DNA of 64,000 nt from Kordiimonas aestuarii (GCF_025574465.1 NZ_JAOBPP010000018.1:1-64000); one strand, 5' to 3'; numbered from the stretch's first letter, positions 35,585-44,433 are shown. Notes: generated by a model not told the origin, from the letters alone. Translations and numbers: made by a program.

Positions 35585-36709
35585 TCAACCATGCTCGTAG
35601 CTTTCCGCATCACTCAAGTTACTTGTATGTATGCCTCCCTGGTCAGATATTAATTCAATCTCTTCGTTTAACTCACGAAGTCGAAGCCTTAACGCTGTTC
35701 GATCAATAGCTGTTCTTCCAGCTATTCCACCGGGGGCACCCGACAGGGCCGATATGACCTGATCTCGCTCATCCTCAATTTCCCTGAGGCGAGTTGCATC
35801 TCCCTCCGCTTGGTCATCCAATCTCCGTTTCGCCTCAATATCAGCCAGAAGGCTTTCCTCTACTTTCTCGACCTTTCCTTGCATTTCCGGGTGTCGCGCA
35901 GCTGCAAATCTAAGGAATTGACTGAACTCATAAATATGAAAATCCTGGCCGCTCTCGCGCCTAAATTCCTCAATGAGTTCCGGTCGAGGCCCCTGTTTTC
36001 TACCCTTATGAATCCACCACCAGTCCTCTTTTACATCGTCCGAAATAAAAATTATTGGCCTCCCCTCCAGCTTTGCTTTGGCTATCATATCCTTCCAGAT
36101 TATGAGGTCTCCGAACTTGTCAAACTCGCCGGCATCTTTTTTCGCATCCTTATAACCCGGGGGTATTTTTTTCGAATAGCGCTCCTCACCTTCCTTCTTG
36201 ATCGCCGCAAACTGTTGGAGAGTCCATCTATCGCCCACGCGATTGTCCAACAACTCAGTTAAACGTGTAACAGCGGTGTCAATATCATCGGTTGGATGGC
36301 TATTTTGTGCCTCTCTCATCCTCGCCTTAAAATCGGCAACAAATATATTTAAGGCGGCCAATTCCTTCTGAACGTCGATCGTCGGATGAGCCCGCAGCTG
36401 TCGCAAGCGCTCACAAGCCCTCTCGATATTGGCCTCCTGATCCCGAACCAATGAGTCATATGCGTCCTGCGCACCGAGTTCGACATCAAGCCGATTGCGA
36501 TGAAATTCAAGCCCAACTTGGTAGGGAATCCAAAGTGAAGCCCTAAGCACACTAAACAAACGCAACAATTCTTCTCGAACGACCGCAGGATGGCGTAGGC
36601 AATGCAACAGAACGTTTGCATCAGGGACAAAAATCGCATTCTCCCAAAGGGCAGCCACTTCGGTTGCGGATTTGGTATACCAGCCTGGATACTTCTCGCG
36701 CATACTCAT
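35585..36709 (-). CDS. PIN-like domain protein (DUF4935/PIN_8 type)
   Basis: The last gene of the defence operon. 374 residues, with the PIN_8 N-terminal stretch YPGWYTKSATEVAALWENAIFVPDANVLLHCLRHP, whose Asp is a metal ligand of the nuclease fold. The acidic cluster IIFISDDVKEDWWW lies at about 230 and is a family hallmark. A helical middle and a C-terminal coiled-coil of charged residues (about 285-370) follow. PIN folds cleave RNA or DNA; here a toxin-like or effector nuclease role in defence is inferred. The ATG at 36709 overlaps the previous stop (TAATG). A GTG four codons upstream is also possible. Confidence 0.8.
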   Translation of the reverse strand: MSMREKYPGWYTKSATEVAALWENAIFVPDANVLLHCLRHPAVVREELLRLFSVLRASLWIPYQVGLEFHRNRLDVELGAQDAYDSLVRDQEANIERACERLRQLRAHPTIDVQKELAALNIFVADFKARMREAQNSHPTDDIDTAVTRLTELLDNRVGDRWTLQQFAAIKKEGEERYSKKIPPGYKDAKKDAGEFDKFGDLIIWKDMIAKAKLEGRPIIFISDDVKEDWWWIHKGRKQGPRPELIEEFRRESGQDFHIYEFSQFLRFAAARHPEMQGKVEKVEESLLADIEAKRRLDDQAEGDATRLREIEDERDQVISALSGAPGGIAGRTAIDRTALRLRLRELNEEIELISDQGGIHTSNLSDAESYEHG

Positions 36710-37239
36710 TACTCCATCCACTCCAACTTTTGGATGCCCAGGTTCTTCGCTGCGAGTTTTACAAGAGAGCGCTTGCGTGGTTCAGACGTCTGGCCTGTTT
36801 CCCATAAAACAACGCCATACGGAACAGCATCCGAGAATGCATGACCTCGTTCAAATGTTGCCATTAATATCAGTTTCCAATCTCTACTTTTCCCCCAACA
36901 AACAACCTTTCCTCCCTCCAAACGCCGTCCATGTGGCTTAATATAGACATGGCAGACACCGTTGAGAGGAGCCGGCACTCTAAGCAATTCCCATACAGCT
37001 GCTTCACTCTCGGAAAGCCGATTTCGCTCATATGCTTTTATCAAGCTATCCTTGATATAGACCCGTACCTTTCGAGGATCCATAAAATGTGCGAGCTGCC
37101 CGCCAATCGCTGGATCTCTTGTCCACAATTCATAATATCGGGATCGCTCGACATCCGAGAGAGAAGACCAACCAAGTTCATCAGCAGTCTCCCATAGGGA
37201 ATCACGAATGCCATCTCTAATATTCTGGGGAATGATCAT
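36709..37239 (-). CDS. Uncharacterised protein in defence operon
   Basis: 176 residues with no family recognised. It is soluble, with a helical N-terminal half (about 1-90) and a beta-rich C-terminal half (VCHVYIKPHGRRLEGGKVVCWG, then WKLILMATFERGHAFSDAVPYGVVLWE). Its ATG overlaps the end of the helicase gene by 4 bases (ATGA), and its stop overlaps the PIN gene start, so it is a fixed part of the operon. The last 40 residues are basic and end in LEWME. It might be an adaptor or a control subunit for the PIN-like protein; nothing in its sequence proves this. Confidence 0.75.
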   Translation of the reverse strand: MIIPQNIRDGIRDSLWETADELGWSSLSDVERSRYYELWTRDPAIGGQLAHFMDPRKVRVYIKDSLIKAYERNRLSESEAAVWELLRVPAPLNGVCHVYIKPHGRRLEGGKVVCWGKSRDWKLILMATFERGHAFSDAVPYGVVLWETGQTSEPRKRSLVKLAAKNLGIQKLEWME

Positions 37240-38906
37240 TGCACTCCCCCTTTGTTATGTGGCCTCGGAAAATTGAAAGAGGGCAGTTCCAGCGTTGGAT
37301 CCCCTTCTCGCATGAAAAGGTCCGCCTGATCACGCATCCAATCGAGCATAAAACTACCGGCACTTTCATCTCTAAACTGCACAACACCGGGCATTCTCAG
37401 CCGTTCGATGTCGCCTGCCAAAGCCTTTTCCAACTCAACAACCTCGGCAATCCGTCGAAGGTCACTTACAAAATCCAGAACAACCACCTTCTTTTTGGTC
37501 GGGCTTATTCTGAGCCCCCTTCCTAGTTGCTGAACGAATATTCTCCGGCTATGCGTTACCCGCATAAAGACAATCATGTCGACATCTGGAACATCTACCC
37601 CCTCGTTAAAAAGGTCCCGAGTAGTTACAATATCCAGTTGGCCTTTTCGGAAAGCGGCCATTGTTCGGTCCCGTTCCCGCAAGTCCATTTCACCCGTGAT
37701 AGCTTCAGCCCGAAAGTCGAAAAGCTTGAGAGTTGCGGCAAAACTATTGGCATGATGAATTGAAGAACAAAAAATAATAGCGGACCTTCGTTTTTCCTTA
37801 TCGAAAACATCACGAATTGTTCGTGCCGCTTCCTCATCCCTAGTTGGCAACAGAAGGAGTCTATTTAGCTGACTAATTGAGTAATGATTTCTCGATGTCG
37901 CACTTACAGCTGACCAATCAACATTGTCCGCAAGCAACCGATAATCGGCCTCACATAAAAACCCTCGCTTGAGACCGTCCTCAATCCCAACTTTGACAAC
38001 TGGCGGTCCTAGCAAGTCATCAATATCGTAACCATCACCACGCCAAGGTGTCGCAGTCACACCGCCAATCATCGAATCCGAAAGGTGTTCTGTGACGCGC
38101 CTGAATGTATCGGATCCAAGATGGTGAGCTTCATCAATAAGCACGAGCCCAAATTGTGGGAGCTCATCAAGGCGAGAGACCGCACTTTGCACTGTAGCAA
38201 ATGTAATGCCGTCCCAAGAGCCGGGTGTTTCCCCCGCCATCAAGCGGTGAGTAGCCACCCATTTTGGCAGTTGATCCCAAAAGGATCGTTGAAGTTGGTC
38301 GACCAACTCCCTAGTACCCGCCAGCACTAGCGTTCGCCCGCCTAGTATCGCCCCATCCCTGTATAATTGGGCAACGCTTTCCGCCAGCACAACAGTTTTG
38401 CCCAATCCGGTTGCAAGGACCACTTGCCCCCTACCTGTTTCTCGCAAAGAAGCTATGAGCTTTTCGACTGCCTCGTCTTGATAATCTCGCAGTTCCCGTC
38501 TGTGATGGGAATATTCTGGGCTCTTCTGAGCTAGCCTGAGTAACGCTGGCGGTTCCAACAACCCAATTTCAATCCCAAGAGCTTTCCAACGTCTGATTGC
38601 ATCATGAGTAGCTGGACCCACACGACGACTTGTAGCTACAAAAATTCTATCTGCTTTGTAAAAGCGCGCGGCTTCCCCAACTTCATTCACGGCATTGGCG
38701 GAAGGATATCCGCCAGAAGTAAACTTGCATTGGATGACCCAAAGTTCGCCATGCTTCACACCAAGAACGTCCGCTCCATGGTCCCCTGTACCTGCAACTA
38801 GACGTACATCATCAAAACCATTACATACGAGAAGGCGCGCTATATCCCTTTCAAAAGCTTGCCACGGGCCTTGCAGTAAAGATGTGGTATCAAGGAAAGG
38901 TTCCAT
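37236..38906 (-). CDS. Restriction-endonuclease-fused SF2 helicase
   Basis: 556 residues with two modules. The first, about 1-130, is a Mrr-type PD-(D/E)xK nuclease: GTGDHGADVLGVKHGELWVIQCK gives the D...QxK motif. The second, about 140-540, is a superfamily II helicase: Walker A VVLATGLGKTVVLAE, DEAH box LVLIDEAHHLGSD, motif III TATPWRGDG and motif VI QQLGRGLRISPTKK. Nuclease-helicase fusions of this form act on invading DNA, with the helicase translocating. It overlaps the unknown gene and starts 3 bp after the GHKL ATPase gene, consistent with a joint complex. Confidence 0.9.
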   Translation of the reverse strand: MEPFLDTTSLLQGPWQAFERDIARLLVCNGFDDVRLVAGTGDHGADVLGVKHGELWVIQCKFTSGGYPSANAVNEVGEAARFYKADRIFVATSRRVGPATHDAIRRWKALGIEIGLLEPPALLRLAQKSPEYSHHRRELRDYQDEAVEKLIASLRETGRGQVVLATGLGKTVVLAESVAQLYRDGAILGGRTLVLAGTRELVDQLQRSFWDQLPKWVATHRLMAGETPGSWDGITFATVQSAVSRLDELPQFGLVLIDEAHHLGSDTFRRVTEHLSDSMIGGVTATPWRGDGYDIDDLLGPPVVKVGIEDGLKRGFLCEADYRLLADNVDWSAVSATSRNHYSISQLNRLLLLPTRDEEAARTIRDVFDKEKRRSAIIFCSSIHHANSFAATLKLFDFRAEAITGEMDLRERDRTMAAFRKGQLDIVTTRDLFNEGVDVPDVDMIVFMRVTHSRRIFVQQLGRGLRISPTKKKVVVLDFVSDLRRIAEVVELEKALAGDIERLRMPGVVQFRDESAGSFMLDWMRDQADLFMREGDPTLELPSFNFPRPHNKGGVQ

Positions 38907-38909
38907 GTT

Positions 38910-41231
38910 TCAGCCCGCCGTATCTTGCCTCAGTAGCCGGACCGAACATGTTGCCCTTATTACCACATCTCGGTCCGCTCGCTCGATGTCAGCGGCAGTT
39001 TGGTTGGCTAGCCAAACCGCATCGCGAAAATAGGCGTCGTATCGTGCCCTGACCCCGCTTCGAGCTTCATCAGTCACATCAGCATTGCCAAAATCCAAAG
39101 CCTCATAGGCATCATCCCAGAATTTCCCATCAAGAAACATCTCCGGATGTCGGTTGAAAACTTGCTGTAACGTCTCAAAATTCGCGTAGTCCCAGAAGCG
39201 ACCCTCTGCTATGACCCGCTTGTGATCTGGCACACCCCTGTTTGCCATCCTTCTCGTAATCGACTGCTGCTCACCACTATCGAGCTCCTCATACAATTCG
39301 TTCCCATCCAAGCCTGCCAACGACGGAATAGCCCGTGCAATATCGCCCAGTACTGAGGTGGCGAGTGTTATAATCTCCTGAGGGTCGAGCCGAGTGTCTA
39401 CGCAATAAAGCTTTCTAAAATCAGCAAGCACTCCTGCCACTGACGGGTTTTGCGCTTGCCCCTTAAGAAATTCGGCTGTCCTAAAAGTAAGTTCGGTAAG
39501 CAAAGCGTCGAGCGGCATCATTGTTGTCGATCGAAAGATGTCATGGGTAGCATCAACCAGAAAAGCATATGTTCGGGTTGACACATCATCAAGCTTTAGA
39601 AGCCATGGAAGACCTGTCGGCAAATCCGGATCATCCTGGAAAACCTGAAAGGCTTGAACATCATACTCTACCCTAAAGGTTGGATGAACATACTTTTGGG
39701 AAAGCTCATGAAGCCTATGACGAACCGGAACGACAGGCTCTGGAACAACAGGTGCAGGTGCGGGCGTTGCGGGATCGCCGGTTGGATCTCCATCGGTTGG
39801 TTCATCAATGAAGCCTCCCGGCAAAGGTGGGTCCGCCGGATCGCCAGCTAAATCACCCACTGCCTCCTTGTCCTGTTCTTGTACAAGTTGCCACCATGGT
39901 TCGTCGGTCAAATAGTCAGGATCGTCCTGGGAGAATTGCTCCGCCATCTGCTGTGCACGCTCATTATCGCGCACAACCAAAACTCGCGACCACAGGCCAT
40001 TCTTCCCCTGAGGACTAGACCGCCGAAAGGCTTGAAACATTTTATACAAAGGGCTGTCGTTACCGGAATATCCATGTTGCTTTGCCAGGATTGGACGCAA
40101 TGGCCCGTCCCCCCTTACGATGCGAACCATTTCATTCCATGATGGATCATCGCGTTCAAACCTGTCCTTCGTATAACTTACACGACAGTGATCAATATGA
40201 ATTTCGCCAACAAATCGCCCTCGATTTCTAGGGTCATCAACAGGATACTCGACGTCGCGGCTGTCTCCGTTATTCCATTCAAATAGGTCCTTATTTGATA
40301 TCTCGATCTTCCTGCCGTTACGGACAAAATCAATGCCAAATTCTGAAGCATGCAAATATCGTTGCAATCCGATCCATCCGCGGACGCTACGTGCAATCTC
40401 TTCAATTTCACAGTTTGAAGTACCTGTAGGACAGTGTTCCTCACTAGGAGCAAGCGTTCGCATGCAACTGATGCAATAGCGACGCGGCGCCAACTTGGCA
40501 TCAATTATCTCTACAGCCCGAGCAACCGATCCATCGGGGTATGTAACTGTACGATCTTCTCCCCAAACACAGTGACGGCGAGGACGAAGGCGACCTGACC
40601 CAAGTTTAATATGAATTTTGCCGGTTCCTGTTCGCTCAAGAATAGGCGAATACGCCCGTTCCAAATGCTTGCGGATGGTTTTCTGGTTGTTACCTCGAGC
40701 CAGATAAGCCCTTTGATCTGGTTTGAGCCTAGTAATTACAATAGTTGTTCCGTGTGTGGTATGGTCTGGTTTCGGCCGCGTCTGACGAGGAACTTTAAAG
40801 TTCCGACTGATACGAAGGTCATCAAGATCAATCCGAACGCCTACCTCCTCAGGGTCTCCTTTCCGACTGGTCCAAACCTCAGTAACAAGTCCTAATCGAG
40901 CTGTCGCAATATTGAAACCCATACCGAATAGCCCGAGACTATTAACTGAACCTTGGCCAGACCAGCCTGCTTTAACGGCATTCTCCAGTACCTCAAATGA
41001 CATACCTGGCCCATTGTCTTTAACCTCGATACGGGCATTCGCGTTATCTGCCATGGGAAGAGCCACGCAAATTTCAGGAGCATCTACAGGAGATCCGGTT
41101 CGCTCAGCGTCAAGAAATCCATCGATCGAGTTATCCAAGAGTTCAGCAATGCATCTCCACTGATGAAGGTTGATTTCACCAAGCATCTGCAACACCCTTG
41201 GGTCTGGCGTAAGGTCGAATTCCTGGATCAT
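38910..41231 (-). CDS. MORC/MutL-like GHKL ATPase
   Basis: 773 residues. The N-terminal GHKL ATP-binding domain is clear: N-box WRCIAELLDNSIDGFLD, G1 IEVKDNGPGMSFE, G2 SLGLFGMGFNIATARLG and the G3-like THGTTIVI, then the S5 transducer fold. A Cys4-like cluster (RRYCISCMRTLAPSEEHCPTGT) follows at about 255-285. After a Pro/Asp-rich linker (about 480-520) lies a separate C-terminal helical domain. Comparative genomics has tied such ATPases to restriction-modification operons with Vsr and SF2 helicases. The likely job is an ATP-driven DNA clamp that organises the nucleases. It overlaps vsr by 4 bp. Confidence 0.85.
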   Translation of the reverse strand: MIQEFDLTPDPRVLQMLGEINLHQWRCIAELLDNSIDGFLDAERTGSPVDAPEICVALPMADNANARIEVKDNGPGMSFEVLENAVKAGWSGQGSVNSLGLFGMGFNIATARLGLVTEVWTSRKGDPEEVGVRIDLDDLRISRNFKVPRQTRPKPDHTTHGTTIVITRLKPDQRAYLARGNNQKTIRKHLERAYSPILERTGTGKIHIKLGSGRLRPRRHCVWGEDRTVTYPDGSVARAVEIIDAKLAPRRYCISCMRTLAPSEEHCPTGTSNCEIEEIARSVRGWIGLQRYLHASEFGIDFVRNGRKIEISNKDLFEWNNGDSRDVEYPVDDPRNRGRFVGEIHIDHCRVSYTKDRFERDDPSWNEMVRIVRGDGPLRPILAKQHGYSGNDSPLYKMFQAFRRSSPQGKNGLWSRVLVVRDNERAQQMAEQFSQDDPDYLTDEPWWQLVQEQDKEAVGDLAGDPADPPLPGGFIDEPTDGDPTGDPATPAPAPVVPEPVVPVRHRLHELSQKYVHPTFRVEYDVQAFQVFQDDPDLPTGLPWLLKLDDVSTRTYAFLVDATHDIFRSTTMMPLDALLTELTFRTAEFLKGQAQNPSVAGVLADFRKLYCVDTRLDPQEIITLATSVLGDIARAIPSLAGLDGNELYEELDSGEQQSITRRMANRGVPDHKRVIAEGRFWDYANFETLQQVFNRHPEMFLDGKFWDDAYEALDFGNADVTDEARSGVRARYDAYFRDAVWLANQTAADIERADRDVVIRATCSVRLLRQDTAG

Positions 41232-41680
41232 TTTGCCGCCTTCTTTTTTGGCATTTTGGATTTAATTAATGTAGAGAACCACTTGATGAATTGAGCTAAT
41301 TCTCTTTTATTTAACTGACATTCCCAAAGCTCGACAACTTCCCAACCTAGCCTCTCAAGGTTTGTTCGAACCAAAACATCACGCTTACGGTTCCCTTCCA
41401 GCTTCGGACGCCAAAACTCAAGTTTCGATTTCGGCATCCTAGCCAACCTACAATCCGGATCAGGATGTTGATGCCAAAAACAACCGTGGACAAATAATAC
41501 AACGCGACTACTAGGAAAAACTATGTCAGGTGTACCCGGCAGTTCCCTTACGTGTAACCTATATCGCAGCCCTGCCGCGTGAAGAGCTCGACGTACAAGC
41601 ATCTCTGGTTTGGTGTCTTGGGCTCGGATACGAGCCATTTGCGCGCTTCGCGCCGACCTGTTTTCGATTTCCCTTGCCAC
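41228..41680 (-). CDS. vsr: Very-short-patch repair endonuclease (Vsr)
   Basis: A 150-residue nuclease that nicks 5' to the T of T:G mismatches left by deamination of 5-methylcytosine. It has SAQMARIRAQDTKPEMLVRRALHAAGLRYRLH, the metal Asp in LPGTPDIVFPSSRVVLFVHGCFWHQH and the C-terminal WEVVELWECQ. Its pairing with a cytosine methyltransferase fits repair of the methyltransferase's own recognition sites. It starts at GTG, 2 bp after the GIY-YIG gene stop. Confidence 0.92.
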   Translation of the reverse strand: MAREIENRSARSAQMARIRAQDTKPEMLVRRALHAAGLRYRLHVRELPGTPDIVFPSSRVVLFVHGCFWHQHPDPDCRLARMPKSKLEFWRPKLEGNRKRDVLVRTNLERLGWEVVELWECQLNKRELAQFIKWFSTLIKSKMPKKKAAK

Positions 41681-41682
41681 CC

Positions 41683-42600
41683 CTAGGTTCTTTCCGGATC
41701 GGCGTCACCTTCAATGCCCGCTACAGCCGTCACTACCTCAGTGTCATCTTGGCGGAACCCAGCGAGCATTTCTTCCAATAGCTCTGAATGATCTCGCCGC
41801 GCAGGTACTTTCCTTAGAGTTTCCTCGATTTTTTCCTTGACTTGATCAGGCGTTAAAGAGTCTTCGAGATTTTCGTCTAACGCCCAGCTTCGTCCGGGAT
41901 GGACGACATCCCAGGGCGATCGCTTATTGGCCCGTGTTTTCGCAGAATCACCATGTTTACTCATACCCCAGCACGCTTTGGTTTCTGAATTCCAAATGGG
42001 CCTAAAAGTTTGTATCAGATGCTTTTCGGCAACCAGCTGCGCATTCGTTGCACAAACTAGACGGCGGCAATAAAAATCCCCAAGGCGAATTTGATCAAAG
42101 CTGGGATATGTTGGACCAGAATAATTCTCGACACTTGCGATTGTCCGCGCATGCTCCATAAGGCGGGCCGTGAGCTTGCTGCCCTGCTCACGAGCATCAC
42201 TTGCATCGCCAATAACAGGATCGGCCTTGCCGACATAGATAGGCGTCTCTGACCCTGTAACACCTGAATACAGAGGATGACTTCCACGATAATAGATCGC
42301 GTATACACCCGATCCATAAGCGGGTTGTATGCCTAAAAGTGGGACCAAAGGCTGTGCCAATAACGCAATGGACACCATACGCCCGACGTCTTTGGGATTT
42401 GAGGGGTCAAAGATTTTACGGGGCATTCTGATTGAATCAGCTGTCGACCTTGCTTCCTCAATCGCCTCAGAGTGCGCTGAAAGACCCTTACGAATACGCC
42501 TTACCACAGCAGCAGGCGGATCCTCGCCAACTGCGGCAACCAAGTCACTTAGCGCCTTCTCAAGGGCTTTCAATGCTACCCGATCTGGTGCAAGGGCCAT
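41683..42600 (-). CDS. Eco29kI-like GIY-YIG restriction endonuclease
   Basis: 305 residues. The GIY-YIG core at about 90-215 has GVYAIYY, then PIYVGKADP. Catalytic residues match Eco29kI: Arg146 and His150 (LTARLMEHAR), Glu192 (LVAEKHLIQ) and Asn204 (RPIWNSETK). The Arg-to-His (4) and Glu-to-Asn (12) spacings equal those of Eco29kI. The enzyme is about 90 residues longer than Eco29kI (214), mostly N-terminal and C-terminal helices. By homology the target is CCGCGG, which should be tested. CTGGAGG precedes the ATG. It is the restriction half of the pair with the m5C methyltransferase. Confidence 0.9.
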   Translation of the reverse strand: MALAPDRVALKALEKALSDLVAAVGEDPPAAVVRRIRKGLSAHSEAIEEARSTADSIRMPRKIFDPSNPKDVGRMVSIALLAQPLVPLLGIQPAYGSGVYAIYYRGSHPLYSGVTGSETPIYVGKADPVIGDASDAREQGSKLTARLMEHARTIASVENYSGPTYPSFDQIRLGDFYCRRLVCATNAQLVAEKHLIQTFRPIWNSETKACWGMSKHGDSAKTRANKRSPWDVVHPGRSWALDENLEDSLTPDQVKEKIEETLRKVPARRDHSELLEEMLAGFRQDDTEVVTAVAGIEGDADPERT

Positions 42601-42622
42601 TAGTCAACCTCCAGAATAGTTT

Positions 42623-42642
42623 GTTCCCTACATACAGGGAAC
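42623..42642 (-). promoter_or_regulatory. Hairpin between methyltransferase and endonuclease genes
   Basis: GTTCCCT / AGGGAAC (42623-42629 and 42636-42642), a 7-bp perfect stem with a 6-base loop, in the only sizeable gap (100 bp) of an otherwise overlapping operon. It could be an operator, an attenuator, or part of an internal promoter delaying endonuclease synthesis. Confidence 0.35.
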
Positions 42643-42700
42643 GACGCCACCTTGAGGTTGAATAAAAACAACACTAAGTGATTTTGTGCAATAGAAAATG

Positions 42701-43867
42701 CTAGGCTACCTTGATCCCATCAGCATCCAGAAGCCTGTTTCTGCCGGCGACTAAATCCGCGAGCCATTTGCCAGCCGCCTCCCCCAGCGGCGCAGGGACC
42801 GCATTACCAAGCTGCCTCATACTTTCGCTCCACGAACGAGGAAACTCATAGTCATCAGGCAATCCAACTAGACGGGCCGCCTCTCTAATCGTGAAATAAC
42901 GGACTGAGCCATCATCACGGACCATCATATTCTCGCCACCTGGGACACCATGGTCACCAGCCTTAAGGGCCTTAGCAGGTCTATCGAGGGGACTACCCGT
43001 ATGACCCGAATATACTTTTGCGCCTGGCTGCAATGTATGATTTCGCAAACCATCTGGTTCGCCTAATCCGGCGAGGCAGTCTCGCACAGTGATCCAAGGT
43101 AAGCCAGCGGGCTCGACAGCATTTCGCTTCAGTAGGACAACCCTCGCTCTATCTCGCTGAAGAACCGGCTCCTGCCGGGGCTTCAGACCATGACGTTGCC
43201 AATAAGACCCCGTAACATACTGATCCCAAAGAAGCTTATCGTGAGAATGCGTTGGCTTCATGAGTTTCGGCTCAACACCGAGATCACTGCGAATGCCAAA
43301 GATCAAAACACGATGTCTAATTTGCGCCGCACCGAAGTCGGCTGCATTCACAACCTGAAACGCAACCTGATATTCCAATTCCTTGCCAGAGGAGATCAAT
43401 CGCAGACGGTGTTCTTCATGCGCTTCACTTTCCCCTCGCACTACTGACGGACGCTCTAGATGCGCAAGGATCCATTCAAGATATGGCTTAAACTTTGGCC
43501 CGGCAATGTTGCGTACATTCTCAAAGAGAAATGATCTTGGCGCAGCCTCCCGAATAGCCCGTATGGCCTCTGGCCACATATCTCGGCGGTCATCTTGGCC
43601 CAATTTCTTTCCACCAATCCCAAAGGGCTGGCAAGGAGGCCCACCTGAAATGGTATCTAGGGTTGCTAAAGCATTCCAATCGATCGACCGCACATCTTCG
43701 CGCTCCATCGGCCAATCACGCACATAAGGAATACCGTTGACCTTGTTGTGCAATACGGTTTCAACAGCATCAAAATTAAAATCAGCCATATAGCTATGCT
43801 TATAACCGGCCTTGGACATGCCGAAAGCAAGTCCCCCACACCCCGCAAAAAGCTCAGCACTTATCAT
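42701..43867 (-). CDS. DNA (cytosine-5-)-methyltransferase
   Basis: 388 residues from ATG 43867 (ISAELFAGCGGLAFGM), which overlaps the RHH gene end by 14 bp; the longer reading starts inside that gene. m5C methyltransferase motifs are: I (FAGCGGLAFGM), IV with catalytic Cys (GGPPCQPFGIGG), VI (FLFENVRNI), VIII (QIRHRVLIFG), and IX-X (FTIREAARLVGLPDDYEF, RQLGNAVP). It should methylate the same site that the Eco29kI-like enzyme cuts. The target-recognition region (about 220-290) is unusual to the eye and was not compared. It is expressed before the nuclease from the operon start. Confidence 0.92.
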   Translation of the reverse strand: MISAELFAGCGGLAFGMSKAGYKHSYMADFNFDAVETVLHNKVNGIPYVRDWPMEREDVRSIDWNALATLDTISGGPPCQPFGIGGKKLGQDDRRDMWPEAIRAIREAAPRSFLFENVRNIAGPKFKPYLEWILAHLERPSVVRGESEAHEEHRLRLISSGKELEYQVAFQVVNAADFGAAQIRHRVLIFGIRSDLGVEPKLMKPTHSHDKLLWDQYVTGSYWQRHGLKPRQEPVLQRDRARVVLLKRNAVEPAGLPWITVRDCLAGLGEPDGLRNHTLQPGAKVYSGHTGSPLDRPAKALKAGDHGVPGGENMMVRDDGSVRYFTIREAARLVGLPDDYEFPRSWSESMRQLGNAVPAPLGEAAGKWLADLVAGRNRLLDADGIKVA

Positions 43868-44057
43868 CTTCGTCGCCTTCCATTTCAAATGGGAGCAACG
43901 CACCTCCCGAGACATCCTCCAGGTAGCGGCTCACCGCCTGACGAACAAGCCAAGCAACCTTCACACCTCTCAACTTGGCAAGCCGCTCGAGTTCGGCTTT
44001 TTGTTGCTTAGTCAGGGTCGTTGTTTGCCTCGCGGCGTTTTTGCCATCCTTGCCCAT
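43854..44057 (-). CDS. Ribbon-helix-helix (CopG/Arc-type) regulator at head of defence operon
   Basis: 67 residues from ATG 44057 (GGAGAG lies 5-6 bases upstream). The core RQTTTLTKQQKAELERLAKLRG, then VAWLVRQAVSRYLED is the RHH fold: a beta strand followed by two helices. The tail is acidic (EMEGDEDDKC). It is the first gene and overlaps the methyltransferase by 14 bp. Its binding site may be the CCGCGG array immediately upstream. It probably represses the operon, giving delayed expression after transfer to a new host. An ATG six codons upstream falls inside the repeat array and has no ribosome binding site. Confidence 0.7.
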   Translation of the reverse strand: MGKDGKNAARQTTTLTKQQKAELERLAKLRGVKVAWLVRQAVSRYLEDVSGGALLPFEMEGDEDDKC

Positions 44058-44066
44058 TTTTTCTCT

Positions 44067-44092
44067 CCGCGGCATTCCGCGGCATTCCGCGG
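44067..44092 (-). promoter_or_regulatory. Triple CCGCGG array upstream of the restriction-modification operon
   Basis: CCGCGG at 44067-44072, 44077-44082 and 44087-44092, an exact 10-bp period (repeat unit TCCGCGGCAT). It begins 10 bp upstream of the RHH start codon and touches its ribosome binding site. CCGCGG is the recognition sequence of Eco29kI, the homologue of the operon's endonuclease, so the operon's own methylation may set its expression. RHH binding is the alternative. Confidence 0.75.
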
Positions 44093-44433
44093 CAATATCT
44101 AGTAAGATGCCTTATTTAGCAGCCAACCGCAAGTGCTAACCTACTCGCATTATGAGAACAAATAAAGAACAATTAGGAACCATTCTGAGAAGATAGGTTT
44201 TCCAAGGCTTGAATAACAAGGGTCGAGTACAACATGAGGAAACACCCTCCTCTAAAATTAGCGCGCCAAAAGTGATGCCCCTTCTCCGGAAAGAGTACCT
44301 CTTGGCACAGGCATGTGGGCGAAATTTAGATCTCGCGTAGCAAATACCGGTGGAAGGGTAAACAGGTACCTGCAGTGTCTATTAGATCGACTAGTTGGTT
44401 TTGGCCGCAATCAGTGCCAATCATAGCTTGGGT
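44093..44433. other. Non-coding stretch upstream of the restriction-modification operon
   Basis: About 340 bp, AT-rich, without a convincing gene on either strand. It holds the promoter of the minus-strand defence operon and ends at the first 67-bp direct repeat. No transfer RNA or CRISPR repeat was seen. Confidence 0.5.

Noticed and set aside
35585..43867. DISARM, BREX or Zorya defence system
   Set aside because: The diagnostic genes (DrmA/DrmB, PglX/PglZ, ZorA/ZorB) are absent. The content matches an R-M operon with Vsr and MORC-like ATPase instead.
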